Shown: positions 8,922 to 18,327 of the stretch, piece after piece
Numbering within the stretch: the first letter of the stretch is position 1
Layout of the letters: every line of letters starts with the position of its first letter
Assembly: GCA_009781635.1 (NCBI GenBank)
Contig: WQXU01000004.1
Span: forward strand, 1 to 64,000
DNA: 64,000 nucleotides
From: Treponema sp.
GTDB taxonomy: Bacteria > Spirochaetota > Spirochaetia > Treponematales > Breznakiellaceae
Reading direction: 5' to 3'
Notes under the pieces: model-generated
Told to the model about the DNA's origin: nothing
The model's database searches: none
Seen by the model: only the letters and a program-made list of their open reading frames with translations
Program-made: the position numbers and the translations under genes

Positions 8922-9821
8922 TTGGCTGTTGTAACCATGAAAAATCTTCTGGAATCAGGAGTACATTTCGGCCACCAGGTAAAACGCTGGGATCCAAGAA
9001 TGAAGAAATATATCTTCGCTGAACGGAACGGCATTCACATCATCGATCTTCAAAAGACGATTCAATCGATCAAGGACGCCTATGAAGCTGTGCGTAAAAC
9101 TGTAGCAGCCGGGAAAACTGTTCTTTTTGTAGGAACAAAAAAACAGGCCCAGCAGGCCGTCCAAAAAGAAGCAGAGCGCTGCGGAATGTTTTTTATTAAT
9201 AACCGCTGGCTCGGCGGCATGCTCACAAACTTTGTAACAATTAAAAAATCACTTCTGCGCCTTAAAAAACTTGAAAAAATGGAAGTTGACGGAACCTTTG
9301 AAAATCTCACAAAAAAAGAGATAGCTTCCCTTGCCAAGGAACGCGTAAAGCTGCAGAAAAACCTTGGCGGCATCAAGGAATTAAAGGAACTTCCCGGTAT
9401 TTTATTCATTATAGATACGCGCAAGGAAGCAATCGCAGTCGCTGAAGCCAAGAGACAGGGTATCCCTATTGTGGCAGTTGTCGATACAAACTGTAATCCC
9501 GAAGGCATAGACTACCCTATTCCGGGTAACGATGATGCAATAAGAGCCATTACTCTTTTTACCCAAATTATCGCAAACGCTGTTGTAGAAGCCGATAACG
9601 AAGTTGGCCTTAAAATAATCGAAACGCTCGGTGATGAAGATGAAGATATGGAAGGCCTTATGAACGATATTTCCATGAAGGAAGAGGACAGGGAAATCGA
9701 TATCGAAAAATACACAACCGAAGAAGCATACAGAGCCGCAAAAGAAGATGAAAAAGTCGATGATGATGACGATGAGACGCAGATTCAGGTTGATGTTGAT
9801 AAAATTTATAATGACGAATAA
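8922..9821 (+). CDS. rpsB: 30S ribosomal protein S2
   Basis: Core protein of the small ribosomal subunit. The TTG start at 8922 is preferred to the ATG at 8937: AGGAGG at 8911-8916 is five bases away and the resulting N terminus (Met-Ala-Val-Val-Thr-Met) matches the usual S2 start. The conserved Ser-Gly-Val-His-Phe-Gly-His-Gln and [11 protein letters not shown] motifs are present. At 299 residues it is about 50-60 longer than E. coli S2; the excess is a very acidic C-terminal tail after about residue 235, rich in Asp and Glu. rpsB is followed by tsf after 14 bases, the usual pairing. Confidence 0.97.
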   Translation: MAVVTMKNLLESGVHFGHQVKRWDPRMKKYIFAERNGIHIIDLQKTIQSIKDAYEAVRKTVAAGKTVLFVGTKKQAQQAVQKEAERCGMFFINNRWLGGMLTNFVTIKKSLLRLKKLEKMEVDGTFENLTKKEIASLAKERVKLQKNLGGIKELKELPGILFIIDTRKEAIAVAEAKRQGIPIVAVVDTNCNPEGIDYPIPGNDDAIRAITLFTQIIANAVVEADNEVGLKIIETLGDEDEDMEGLMNDISMKEEDREIDIEKYTTEEAYRAAKEDEKVDDDDDETQIQVDVDKIYNDE

Positions 9822-9835
9822 TTAAGGAGAAAATA

Positions 9836-10696
9836 ATGGCTGATATAAGCGCAGCGGATGTAAAAAAACTCAGGGAAAAAACAGGGGCAGGCATGAAGGA
9901 ATGTAAAAATGCCCTTGTTGCAACAGAAGGCGATTTTGCAAAAGCGGAAAAAATTCTGAAAGAAAAAGGTCTTGCAGCCCTTGAAAAAAGAGCCGGAAGG
10001 GCGACAAATAACGGCAAGATATTTGTAACAATAAAAGAAGACGGATCTTCTGCAGTCCTTGTTGAGCTTAACGCCGAAACAGACTTTGTCGCAAGAAACC
10101 CGGATTTTATTAAAGTTGGGGAGACAATTGCAAGTACGGCGCTTGAGAACAATTTAAACGCGCCGACAGATGAATTAAAGGGTCTTGTTCAGGATCTGGC
10201 TACAAAAATACGCGAAAACATGGGTCTTAAAAGACTTTGCAGAATTAACGCCTCGCAGAATGAATTCTTAACAAGATATATCCACGGAGACGGCAACATA
10301 GGCATTGTGGTAAAATGCGAATCCGATAATCCTGCGATTTTTAAAGACGAAGAAGTAAAATCCTTTATTTTCACGCTTGCTCTGCACATTGCAGCTTTTA
10401 ATCCTGTTGCAATTGATCGCAGCAAAGTTGATCAGAACTGGCTTAAGGAACAGGAAGAGATTTTCAAAGTTCAAATGGCGCAGGATGAGAAACTTAAAGG
10501 AAAGCCGGAAAATGTACTTGCTGGAATTCTTCAGGGGAAGGTCACAAAATACCTTAGCGAAATCTGCCTTATGGAACAGGGTTATGTAAAAGATGAAAAA
10601 CTCACTGTCGCCAAAGCCATTGAAGAATGCGCAAAAAAATTCGGAGCCAAACTTACAGTAAACGAATATGTTTACTACAAAGTCGGCGTGGAATGA
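9836..10696 (+). CDS. tsf: Translation elongation factor Ts
   Basis: Guanine-nucleotide exchange factor for EF-Tu. The N-terminal UBA-like domain has the typical Val-Lys-Lys-Leu-Arg-Glu-Lys-Thr-Gly-Ala-Gly-Met-x-Glu-Cys-Lys stretch (about residues 9-24), and the exchange motif Asn-Ala-Glu-Thr-Asp-Phe-Val-Ala-Arg-Asn follows near residue 80. The length of 286 residues is normal. AAGGAG lies seven bases before the ATG. It sits between rpsB and frr in a conserved translation operon. Confidence 0.97.
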   Translation: MADISAADVKKLREKTGAGMKECKNALVATEGDFAKAEKILKEKGLAALEKRAGRATNNGKIFVTIKEDGSSAVLVELNAETDFVARNPDFIKVGETIASTALENNLNAPTDELKGLVQDLATKIRENMGLKRLCRINASQNEFLTRYIHGDGNIGIVVKCESDNPAIFKDEEVKSFIFTLALHIAAFNPVAIDRSKVDQNWLKEQEEIFKVQMAQDEKLKGKPENVLAGILQGKVTKYLSEICLMEQGYVKDEKLTVAKAIEECAKKFGAKLTVNEYVYYKVGVE

Positions 10697-10709
10697 GGTT
10701 AATATAACT

Positions 10710-11264
10710 ATGCAGGATGTCATATCTTCCGGCGAAGAACGGATGAAAAAAACAGTGGCAAACCTTAAAGATTCTTTTGCCTCTTTAAGAACAGGCAGGG
10801 CTTCAGCCGCCCTGTTTGACAGGATCCGGATTGACGCATACGGAGAGAAATCGCCTTTAAATCAGGTTGCAAACATATCGGTGCCGGAAGCCCGTTTAAT
10901 TGTTATTCAGCCGTGGGATAAAAATCTTATTACAGAAATAGAAAAGGCAATCCGTTCTTCCGAGCTGTCTTTGAATCCTTCAAATGACGGCAAGGTTATC
11001 CGTATCTCAATTCCGCCCCTGACAGAAGAAAGACGCAAGGAACTTGTAAAACTTGCAAAAGCGCAGACTGAAGAATCAAGGGTTGCAGTTCGCAATATAC
11101 GAAGGGACGGAAATGAAGCGTTAAAAAAACTTTTAAAGGATTCAAAAATAACTGAAGATGATGAAGTAAAAGGCGCTGATGAATTGCAAAAACTGACAGA
11201 CAGCTATATAGCGCAGGTAAACAAGGTTCTGGAAGATAAAGAAAAAGAGATAATGGAAGTTTAA
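10710..11264 (+). CDS. frr: Ribosome recycling factor
   Basis: Splits post-termination ribosomes together with EF-G. The ATG at 10710 gives 184 residues, the standard length; an upstream in-frame ATG at 10668 lies inside tsf and adds non-homologous sequence. A GAGGT motif about ten bases upstream fits this start. Conserved Leu-Arg-Thr-Gly-Arg-Ala-Ser (near 31-37) and Pro-Leu-Thr-Glu-Glu-Arg-Arg-Lys-Glu-Leu are present. The stop overlaps the uppS start by one base (TAATG). Confidence 0.97.
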   Translation: MQDVISSGEERMKKTVANLKDSFASLRTGRASAALFDRIRIDAYGEKSPLNQVANISVPEARLIVIQPWDKNLITEIEKAIRSSELSLNPSNDGKVIRISIPPLTEERRKELVKLAKAQTEESRVAVRNIRRDGNEALKKLLKDSKITEDDEVKGADELQKLTDSYIAQVNKVLEDKEKEIMEV

Positions 11265-11980
11265 TGGAAAAAAAAGCCCTGGAATCTTTGCGCCGTGTAC
11301 CCGAGCATGTTGGCATAATCATGGACGGAAACGGGCGCTGGGCGCAAAAACGGGGACTTGTCCGCACACAGGGACACCTTGAAGGATTAAAAGCAGCAAA
11401 GAGAATTGTAAAAGCTGCAAGTGATCAGGGGGTTAAATACCTTACCCTTTATGCGTTTTCAACGGAGAACTGGAAACGCACGGAAGAAGAAGTCGGGTTT
11501 ATAATGGGTCTTGTTAAACAGTATTTAAGAGCAGAGTTTGACTTTAGTAAAAAAAATAAAATCCGGGTTCGTCATGCCGGGGACTTTTCCGGCCTTCCTG
11601 CCGATATTCAGAAGGAGATAGCGGATTCCGTTAAAGACACGGCGGATTTCAGCGGGATGCAGGTAATATTGGCCATAAATTACGGCGGCAGAGATGAAAT
11701 AGTACGGGCTCTGTGCAAATTTATTTCCGCCAACAAAGAGAAGGAAGATATAAGCGAGAAAGACATTAGCGCATACCTTGATAATCCGGATGTACCGGAT
11801 CCTGATCTGATTATACGAAGCGCAGGTGAATACAGAACCAGTAATTTCCTTCTTTGGGAAAGCGCTTATTCGGAAATATTTATTTCTGATAAACTTTGGC
11901 CGGATTGGGATAAAGATGATCTTGAAGAGGCTATTACAGATTTTCAAAAAAGAGATCGCCGTTACGGAGGTTTATCTTGA
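11264..11980 (+). CDS. uppS: Isoprenyl transferase (undecaprenyl diphosphate synthase)
   Basis: Builds the C55 polyprenyl diphosphate carrier for peptidoglycan synthesis by adding isopentenyl units in cis configuration. The signature Met-Asp-Gly-Asn-Gly-Arg-Trp lies at 20-26 with Asp21 catalytic, and the later Asp-Pro-Asp-Leu-Ile-Ile-Arg-Ser-Ala-Gly-Glu block is intact, although the usual Arg-Thr-Ser-Gly reads Tyr-Arg-Thr-Ser-Asn-Phe. Length 238 residues is normal. It shares one base with frr and four with cdsA (TTGA), consistent with tight coupling. Confidence 0.95.
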   Translation: MEKKALESLRRVPEHVGIIMDGNGRWAQKRGLVRTQGHLEGLKAAKRIVKAASDQGVKYLTLYAFSTENWKRTEEEVGFIMGLVKQYLRAEFDFSKKNKIRVRHAGDFSGLPADIQKEIADSVKDTADFSGMQVILAINYGGRDEIVRALCKFISANKEKEDISEKDISAYLDNPDVPDPDLIIRSAGEYRTSNFLLWESAYSEIFISDKLWPDWDKDDLEEAITDFQKRDRRYGGLS

Positions 11981-12846
11981 TTGAGGTTAAAATGAAAAAA
12001 ATTATAGAACGGCTATTGATATTTTTCATCGGAATCCCTGCAGTTATTCTTATCGTTCTTTATCTTCCGTTTTACCGGAACCTTGCCGTAAATCTTATTG
12101 TAATTTTCTTTTCCGGCATGGGCGCTGTTGAATTTTCTAATATGCTTGAGAAAAAGCAAATTAAAATCTCAAAAATAGAAAGTTTTATTCTGGGCGCCTT
12201 ATTGCCTATTGTTATGACATTATATGTCAGCTTTAATTTTTCCGCATTGTGGGTTTCAAGCCTTATCAGCGCAGGTATAATTTGGGCATTTTTATCAAAG
12301 ATATTCCCGCGGCAGACGGAAATTGAATCTATTACAGGCAGAATAACCGGTTGTTTTTCCCTGATTGTTTATCCCGGTTTTTTTATGTGCTGGATGGTAC
12401 TTATGGGTATATGGGAATTTCCTGCTGCAGTGCTTTTATTCTTATTTATTACATTCGGCAGTGATTCTCTTGCATGGCTTTTTGGCTCTCTTTTCGGCGC
12501 AAACAACCGCGGACTAATCACGGTAAGCCCCAACAAAAGTATCGCAGGTTTTATCGGAGGGCTTTTAGGTTCTGTTCTTGTTGCGATAGGAGCAGTCCTT
12601 ATATTCCCGGATATTTTTAATATACAAGGCTCTTCATCAATAATAATTGCCGCAGTCATTCTTGGCCTGTTTACAGGAATTGCCGCCATTCTTGGGGACT
12701 TGGCCGAATCTGCAATAAAGAGAAGCTGTGATTTCAAGGATTCAGGAAATTTCATGCTTGGCAGAGGCGGCGTTCTTGATTGCCTTGATTCCATTGCTGT
12801 TGCAGCGCCTGTCTTCTTTTTTCTTTTTACACTCTTCTTTAGATGA
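11977..12846 (+). CDS. cdsA: Phosphatidate cytidylyltransferase
   Basis: Makes CDP-diacylglycerol, the precursor for phospholipid headgroups, in the inner membrane. Multiple hydrophobic helices span the first 220 residues and the C terminus contains the family signature region Ser-Ala-Ile-Lys-Arg-Ser-x-Asp-Phe-Lys-Asp-Ser-Gly, then Gly-Arg-Gly-Gly-Val-Leu-Asp-Cys-Leu-Asp-Ser, where Arg and Cys replace the His and Arg usual in proteobacteria. Two starts are plausible: TTG at 11977 (GGAGG six bases upstream, TTGA overlap with uppS) and ATG at 11992 (GAGG five bases upstream). The longer is given; the choice affects five residues. Confidence 0.92.
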   Translation: MIEVKMKKIIERLLIFFIGIPAVILIVLYLPFYRNLAVNLIVIFFSGMGAVEFSNMLEKKQIKISKIESFILGALLPIVMTLYVSFNFSALWVSSLISAGIIWAFLSKIFPRQTEIESITGRITGCFSLIVYPGFFMCWMVLMGIWEFPAAVLLFLFITFGSDSLAWLFGSLFGANNRGLITVSPNKSIAGFIGGLLGSVLVAIGAVLIFPDIFNIQGSSSIIIAAVILGLFTGIAAILGDLAESAIKRSCDFKDSGNFMLGRGGVLDCLDSIAVAAPVFFFLFTLFFR

Positions 12847-13964
12847 CAAATAAAAAAAGAATAGCAGTTCTTGGAGCGACAGGCTCCATCGGTAAGAGCT
12901 CCCTTGATATTATCGCAGGAGAGAAAGACAGCTTTGAAGCAGTTCTTCTTGCTGCCCGCTCCAGCCGTCAAAAACTCGATGAAATAAAAAAACAGTTCCC
13001 CGGCGCTCTTTGCGTATTAACAGAAGAAGAAAACGGAAATCAAAAACTTCTAAGCGCCATCGAAGATTTAAAACCCGATATTACAATTAACGGCATTGCA
13101 GGCAGCGCAGGATTATTGCCATCCGTTGCGGCAATAAAAGCCGGCTCTCATCTTGCTCTTGCAAACAAGGAGACAATTGTAATGGCAGGGCAATATGTAA
13201 TGCGCCTTGCAAGGGAAAAAAAAGTTAATATAATCCCTGTCGATTCTGAACACTCCGCAATTTTTCATCTATTACGTTTTTTCTCAGGGCAGGAAGAAGA
13301 TATAAAAAAAACTGTAAGAGAAATTATACTAACGGCATCCGGCGGCCCTTTCAGAAAAATGAGTCATGAAGAAATGAAAAAAGTTACCGTACATGATGCG
13401 CTTGCCCATCCCACATGGAATATGGGGCCGAAAATAACAATAGATTCAGCTTCCATGGCCAACAAGGGACTTGAAGTAATCGAAGCAAACGCCTTTTTTG
13501 ACATGCCGCCGGAAAAGATAAGGGTTGTAATTCATCCGCAAAGCATTGTTCACTCCATGATACAACTTTGTAACGGTGTTGTTTACTGCCAGCTCTCAAA
13601 ACCCGATATGCGCCATCCCATTCATGATGCGCTCTTTTGGCCCATTACTTCTCCCTCTTCACTTGAACCTGTGTGCTTTGATAATCTTACTCTGGATTTT
13701 TCAAAACCGGACTTTCATAAATTCCCCATGCTTTCAATCGCATTCGATGCCGCAAAAAAAGGAGCTCTTTATCCGTGCGCTTACAATGCGGCCAATGAAG
13801 CTGCAGTTGATGCCTTCCTTAAGCAGAAAATAAAATTTACAGACATTCCTTCTGTAACATCCCATGTAATGGATTCAGACTGGTCAAAGGATTACAGGGA
13901 TATACAGGAAGTAATTGATGCTGATTCAGATGCAAGATTAAGCGCTTCTTTATTTATAAGCTAA
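12843..13964 (+). CDS. dxr: 1-deoxy-D-xylulose 5-phosphate reductoisomerase
   Basis: Second enzyme of the MEP isoprenoid pathway, converting DXP to MEP with NADPH. Residues 10-16 show the nucleotide-binding Leu-Gly-Ala-Thr-Gly-Ser-Ile-Gly; Ala-Leu-Ala-Asn-Lys-Glu and Pro-Val-Asp-Ser-Glu-His-Ser-Ala (metal/substrate site) follow, then Thr-Ala-Ser-Gly-Gly-Pro-Phe and the Ser-Met-Ala-Asn-Lys-Gly-Leu-Glu-Val-Ile-Glu-Ala block. At 373 residues it is full length. ATGA overlap with cdsA. With uppS upstream, the operon couples isoprenoid precursor supply to carrier-lipid synthesis. Confidence 0.96.
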   Translation: MTNKKRIAVLGATGSIGKSSLDIIAGEKDSFEAVLLAARSSRQKLDEIKKQFPGALCVLTEEENGNQKLLSAIEDLKPDITINGIAGSAGLLPSVAAIKAGSHLALANKETIVMAGQYVMRLAREKKVNIIPVDSEHSAIFHLLRFFSGQEEDIKKTVREIILTASGGPFRKMSHEEMKKVTVHDALAHPTWNMGPKITIDSASMANKGLEVIEANAFFDMPPEKIRVVIHPQSIVHSMIQLCNGVVYCQLSKPDMRHPIHDALFWPITSPSSLEPVCFDNLTLDFSKPDFHKFPMLSIAFDAAKKGALYPCAYNAANEAAVDAFLKQKIKFTDIPSVTSHVMDSDWSKDYRDIQEVIDADSDARLSASLFIS

Positions 13965-14055
13965 TCCCTATCGTCAAGAAACGGGAAATATGCCATAATT
14001 ACACAGGTGCTTAAAAACGGCAGTTTCTTGCAAACTTAAGTTAAGGATTTTTTTT

Positions 14056-15402
14056 ATGATGATATTGATAAATATAGCCCTTGGCCTTGTCGGGCTTGGG
14101 ATTGTAGTTTTCTTTCATGAGCTTGGGCATTTTGCTGCCGCGCGTTTTACCGGAATAAATGTTGAAGCGTTTTCTATCGGATGGGGAAATGCAATTCTTA
14201 AAAAGAAAATCGGCAATACAGAATACCGTCTTGGAATGTTCCCTATAGGCGGCTATTGCAAGATGCAGGATGCAAGCGATCACAGTGTTAGTGATAATAT
14301 AGTGCCTCAGGAGCCTCAGAAGGGATCATATTACGCAGCAAGCCCCCAGGCAAGAATTCTTGTCTGCCTTTGCGGTCCTTTATTTAATTTGATTTTTGCA
14401 ATTCTTTTACTTTCCGTTTTGTGGGGCGTTGGTTTTGAGATTAATACTCTTGGAAATAAAATTGTCCTTGCTTCGGAACTTGATCCTGCGCAGCTGCATC
14501 CTGCCGACATTGCAGGACTTCAAACAGGGGATCGGATAATAGAAATTGACGGCAGGAAAATTAATTATTTCCATGAGCTGCAGGAAAGCTTTGCTTTAAA
14601 TCCGAATAAATCACTTCCAATAGCAATAGAGCGCAACGGAGTAATTATCCGCAAAAACATCATTCCTTCCCTGGATAAATCAAGCGGCGCTGGAAGAATC
14701 GGCATTATTATCTGGTCAGACCCTTTAATTGAAAATGTTATTAATGAAAGCCCAGCATTTAATGCAGGCCTTAGATCCGGCGATATTATTAAAAGCGTTA
14801 ACGGGGAGCAAATACTCAATAACATTGACTTTCTGAAAATCAGAGAACAAAATCCCGAAGAGTTTATTATTGAATATGAACGAGGCGGCAGCCTTCATTC
14901 AGCGCATTTTAAAAGAGAAGATATACAAAACGAACTTGGCTTTTCATGGGCAATGATCCGCTACCGCACGCCAAGGCTTTCAATACCTGCCGCTATTGCA
15001 AAGGGCGTAACAGAAGGCTACAGAACTTTAACAGTCTCCATTACAAGTTTAAGGCTGCTTTTTATGGGCATTGATCTTACAAAAGCAGTTTCCGGCCCTA
15101 TACGCATAACATACATGATGGGCGATATGGCCACTCAGGGTTTTGGACAGGGGCTTGGTATCGGTTTTCGCTCAATCATCAATTTCCTTGCGCTCATTTC
15201 TATAGCTCTCTGTGTCATGAATCTTTTGCCCCTGCCTGTTCTTGACGGAGGCATGACAATCCTTCTGCTTGTAGAACTAATACGCAGAAAACCCATTCCC
15301 CCAAAGGCAATTGCAATTTTTCAAACCAGCGGAATGGTTATTATTTTCGGTTTAATGCTCTTTGCCTTATACGGCGATATTATGTTTTTTGCGCGCCGTT
15401 AA
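14056..15402 (+). CDS. rseP: Site-2 intramembrane metalloprotease RseP
   Basis: A membrane-embedded zinc protease that cleaves anti-sigma factors or remnant signal peptides. The zinc motif His-Glu-Leu-Gly-His is at 21-25 within the first transmembrane helix; the second metal-binding block Asn-Leu-Leu-Pro-Leu-Pro-Val-Leu-Asp-Gly-Gly appears near residue 395. Two PDZ-like regions lie between (about 135-210 and 225-300), as in E. coli RseP. Length 448 is typical. The gap of 91 bases after dxr contains a short 8-bp inverted repeat (13975-13982/14023-14030) of unclear meaning; AAGGA precedes the start. Confidence 0.95.
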   Translation: MMILINIALGLVGLGIVVFFHELGHFAAARFTGINVEAFSIGWGNAILKKKIGNTEYRLGMFPIGGYCKMQDASDHSVSDNIVPQEPQKGSYYAASPQARILVCLCGPLFNLIFAILLLSVLWGVGFEINTLGNKIVLASELDPAQLHPADIAGLQTGDRIIEIDGRKINYFHELQESFALNPNKSLPIAIERNGVIIRKNIIPSLDKSSGAGRIGIIIWSDPLIENVINESPAFNAGLRSGDIIKSVNGEQILNNIDFLKIREQNPEEFIIEYERGGSLHSAHFKREDIQNELGFSWAMIRYRTPRLSIPAAIAKGVTEGYRTLTVSITSLRLLFMGIDLTKAVSGPIRITYMMGDMATQGFGQGLGIGFRSIINFLALISIALCVMNLLPLPVLDGGMTILLLVELIRRKPIPPKAIAIFQTSGMVIIFGLMLFALYGDIMFFARR

Positions 15403-15420
15403 AATAATGGGAGTGATAAA

Positions 15421-16047
15421 ATGAAGAAAAACATCAATTGTCCGTGCGGAACAAATTTCCAGATTGAATATGATGAGGAAGTTGATCTTGACATTAATCC
15501 CGGTAAGGACGGCAGCGCCCTTGACAAGATCTTCAATGGCACGTTCATGAGTTTTAAGTGCGCCTTTTGCGGCAAAAATCACAAACCTGAATTTAGAATT
15601 ACAATTATCTGGAAATCAAAAAATCTTAAAATGAATGTGCTCCCCGAACTTGAAAGAGGCGAATTTTACAGGAATAAAAATCATGTTGATGACATACAGA
15701 CAATTATCAGTTTTCCGGAAATGGCGGACAGGCTTTCTGTAATAAATGATAATCTTGAACCTGTAGTTATAGAAGCCTTAAAATCCCTGCTGCTTGCAAA
15801 AGCGGCGGAAAATTATCCTGAAAATGATGTCAATGCATGGTATTACAGCAAATCGCTTTCCTTTATAGAATTTCATCTTGATGGAATAAGGCTTGGTGAG
15901 GTTGCCGTCATGAGAATACCAAATGAATTGTACGAAAAAACACTTGATGATTTTCTTAAACGCCCGAAAGACGATTTCTTTTCATCTCTTCGCGTACGCT
16001 CTTATCTTTCGGTTCAGAATGTAATGAGGCCTGATGCATTAAAATGA
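15421..16047 (+). CDS. CpXC-domain protein of unknown function
   Basis: Unknown function. The first ~65 residues resemble the CpXC domain: Asn-Cys-Pro-Cys-Gly-Thr near residue 7 and Cys-Ala-Phe-Cys-Gly-Lys near residue 50, giving four cysteines for a zinc-ribbon-like fold. The remaining 140 residues are mixed alpha/beta with no motif I recognise. No signal peptide or membrane segment. GGGAG lies six bases before the ATG, and the stop overlaps the next gene by ATGA, so it is probably produced together with the exported beta-propeller protein. Confidence 0.75.
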   Translation: MKKNINCPCGTNFQIEYDEEVDLDINPGKDGSALDKIFNGTFMSFKCAFCGKNHKPEFRITIIWKSKNLKMNVLPELERGEFYRNKNHVDDIQTIISFPEMADRLSVINDNLEPVVIEALKSLLLAKAAENYPENDVNAWYYSKSLSFIEFHLDGIRLGEVAVMRIPNELYEKTLDDFLKRPKDDFFSSLRVRSYLSVQNVMRPDALK

Positions 16048-17945
16048 AAACAAATATATTCATAAAATTATTTATCTTTTTTATCTCTTTCGGTTTACTG
16101 CATGCGAATACCGCAGGCAGCCACAACGGCGGTATAACAGGATTGATTCACAAGGGGGATACTGTATTAAGCTGCGGAGAAGACGGTTTTTTGGTTACAT
16201 GGAATATCGGCCAAAAAAGAGCGGTTGAACGCTTTCAATTGACAACATACAAAATAAAATCCATTGCATCTCATCCCTTAAAAAATGAATTTTGCATTAT
16301 AGAAGACAGCGGAACGGAAATCAAAATTTCAGCCTGGGATTATTCCCGCAAGCAAAGACTCTTTACTGTAAGCGTAGACGGCCCTGTAACATTTATTAAT
16401 TATTCTGCAGGCGGAAATTATATATTAACAGCCGTCTCCGGAGGACATTCGCTTCTTGTCATGAACTCCAGCACAGGGGAACTGGCTTTTACTTCTCCTT
16501 CTTTGGAGTCTTACGGCGCCGTTACATTTGCAGTAACAGGCCGCACTGAAAGAAATATGCTTATTTATCACAGCGTACATTCAGACTCGCACGGACGCCT
16601 GTCATCTGCAGGCCAGATATCATATATGGATTTACAGTCCATGAATATATCGGGCAGTTTTCAGGCGCCGGGTTATCTTACAAACCCCTTAATTTTCGGA
16701 AACAGCAGATTCCTTGCAGGCATTAACCGTGAAGGATTACATATTGTAGATGCGACATCCGGTGAAATTTTTGAAACCAGAAACAATATAAGGGAGGGCG
16801 CGCTGCTCTTCCCTTTCAATGACGGTTTCTATTGCCTTGGTCAAAACAGCGGCAGCACAGTATTATACCGTTTTACTGTAGACAGGAACGGAAGGCTTGT
16901 TGAAAACAGGCAGACTCTTTCTCTTGCAAGTCACGGCCCTGTAAGCGCAATTGCATCCAACGCAAGCGGAGCTGGCTTTGTACTTGCATCATCTGCGGGA
17001 AATATCCTCCTTCCTGAAGAAAATATAATTACGCCCTTTACATCCGGATCTCAAATACGTATAACCGAAATTTCTGCCGGGACAAGAGTAATCGCATTTT
17101 TTGATGAGGATAGCAATTTATATTTTCTCCCCAATAATCCTTCAAACGCAGGCAGAGCACAGGCAAGATTAGCGGCCAAAATGGAAAATTATACAGAATT
17201 AACGCATATACTAATATCGGGAGAGGATCACTTTATCGCATGGCAAGATTCAAGTATTAATCCTGCTCCGCTTTTAATTAACTCAAACGGACAGACAGTC
17301 AGCGCACTTAATTTTATGGTTGAGCGTCATCCCCTGCGTTCAGTTTCCGTTTCAGATAACAGAATTCTTGTCCTTGATTCAACCGGCAAAGTATCTGTTT
17401 ACAATCATGATAAAGCACAGGCGGATTTTACATATTCGGCCGTAGGCGCAATAGACGCCTCTTTAATGAGTAATGACTACATTCTTATAAGCCGCACAAG
17501 GATAGGCAGTACAAGTCCTTTTATTTTTGTTAACGCAAAAACAGGCGAGACTGTTCCCGTTTCACCTTCTGCCGAAGCCGGAATATATGTTTTTTCAGGC
17601 GGTAAAAATTATGCATTTACTATAACGCGAAGCGATAACAGAATAAGAACATCTTTTCTTGAACTTTCTGTCTCTGCTCCTTTTAGTCATGTTTTGTTTG
17701 AATATCAGGGGGAAGCGCAGTATCTTTCAATTGCAGAATCCCAGGGAAGAATCGCCTTTGCCTGCGGAAATGAAGGAGCGCTAATAATTTCAAATGTAAA
17801 TACTGCTCTTGAAAGAACCCCGGGACTTCCTGTTAAATTACAGTCTTTCAGAGATTTTTTTATCAGTCTTGACAGTGAAGGCAATATCGCCTGGCATAAT
17901 AACAATACAGGAAGAATTACAGGGCTTTTTTCACTAAACCCTTAA
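16044..17945 (+). CDS. Exported WD40-like beta-propeller protein
   Basis: Unknown function; 633 residues with an N-terminal signal peptide (MKTN, then a hydrophobic core ending near Leu-Leu-His-Ala-Asn, about residue 22). The body shows repeated WD-type blade features, clearest at the start: His-Asn-Gly-Gly-Ile-Thr-Gly-Leu, Asp-Gly-Phe-Leu-Val-Thr-Trp-Asn, then Ile-Lys-Ile-Ser-Ala-Trp-Asp. Later blades are diverged but the spacing is consistent with a long or double propeller. It probably acts as a periplasmic or surface scaffold; no catalytic motif is seen. ATGA overlap with the CpXC gene. Its last four bases overlap, tail to tail, the convergent comFB gene. Confidence 0.75.
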   Translation: MKTNIFIKLFIFFISFGLLHANTAGSHNGGITGLIHKGDTVLSCGEDGFLVTWNIGQKRAVERFQLTTYKIKSIASHPLKNEFCIIEDSGTEIKISAWDYSRKQRLFTVSVDGPVTFINYSAGGNYILTAVSGGHSLLVMNSSTGELAFTSPSLESYGAVTFAVTGRTERNMLIYHSVHSDSHGRLSSAGQISYMDLQSMNISGSFQAPGYLTNPLIFGNSRFLAGINREGLHIVDATSGEIFETRNNIREGALLFPFNDGFYCLGQNSGSTVLYRFTVDRNGRLVENRQTLSLASHGPVSAIASNASGAGFVLASSAGNILLPEENIITPFTSGSQIRITEISAGTRVIAFFDEDSNLYFLPNNPSNAGRAQARLAAKMENYTELTHILISGEDHFIAWQDSSINPAPLLINSNGQTVSALNFMVERHPLRSVSVSDNRILVLDSTGKVSVYNHDKAQADFTYSAVGAIDASLMSNDYILISRTRIGSTSPFIFVNAKTGETVPVSPSAEAGIYVFSGGKNYAFTITRSDNRIRTSFLELSVSAPFSHVLFEYQGEAQYLSIAESQGRIAFACGNEGALIISNVNTALERTPGLPVKLQSFRDFFISLDSEGNIAWHNNNTGRITGLFSLNP

Positions 17946-18238
17946 TCGTGAGACGGGTTTCTTTTAACCTTCCTGATCGCATTCTTGACAGCCTGCTTTA
18001 CGCTGTCTGCATATGCTTGTTCTGTCATCGCCTGGGATGCGTACATGGTTCCAAGCAATGAAAAACGGTATAAGGGTTTAACTGAATTAAGCGAAATAGC
18101 GGCAATGTCAACAATGCATTCATTGCAGCGGCACATATTTTCATCATCATTTTTCAGCTGCTGCTCCATCTCGCGGATAACAAGATTTTCAGCTTCATTT
18201 TTTAACAGGTCAAAATCATACTTATCTATAAATGCCAT
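17942..18238 (-). CDS. comFB: ComFB-family protein
   Basis: A small 98-residue protein matching the late-competence ComFB family: Cys-Arg-Cys-Asn-Glu-Cys followed by Asp-Ile-Ala-Ala-x-Ser-Leu-Asn, a Pro-x-Tyr, and a closing Asn-Pro-Ser-His. The start at 18238 has a GGGGGAAG ribosome-binding site just upstream; a longer frame from 18286 adds unrelated residues. In cyanobacteria family members have been reported to bind cyclic dinucleotides; whether this one does is open. It follows dnaB after 89 bases on the same strand and so may be the last gene of that run. Confidence 0.8.
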   Translation of the reverse strand: MAFIDKYDFDLLKNEAENLVIREMEQQLKNDDENMCRCNECIVDIAAISLNSVKPLYRFSLLGTMYASQAMTEQAYADSVKQAVKNAIRKVKRNPSHD

Positions 18239-18327
18239 ACTTCCCCCGTTTTTATTAACTATAACAGCAAATTGTAAAATTATCAAGCTTTTTTTAAAAT
18301 ACGCCGTATCCCTTATTTATAATTTTT

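Noticed and set aside
13975-14030. Inverted repeat between dxr and rseP as a terminator
   Set aside because: Eight-base arms 40 bases apart with no T-run; too weak to call.
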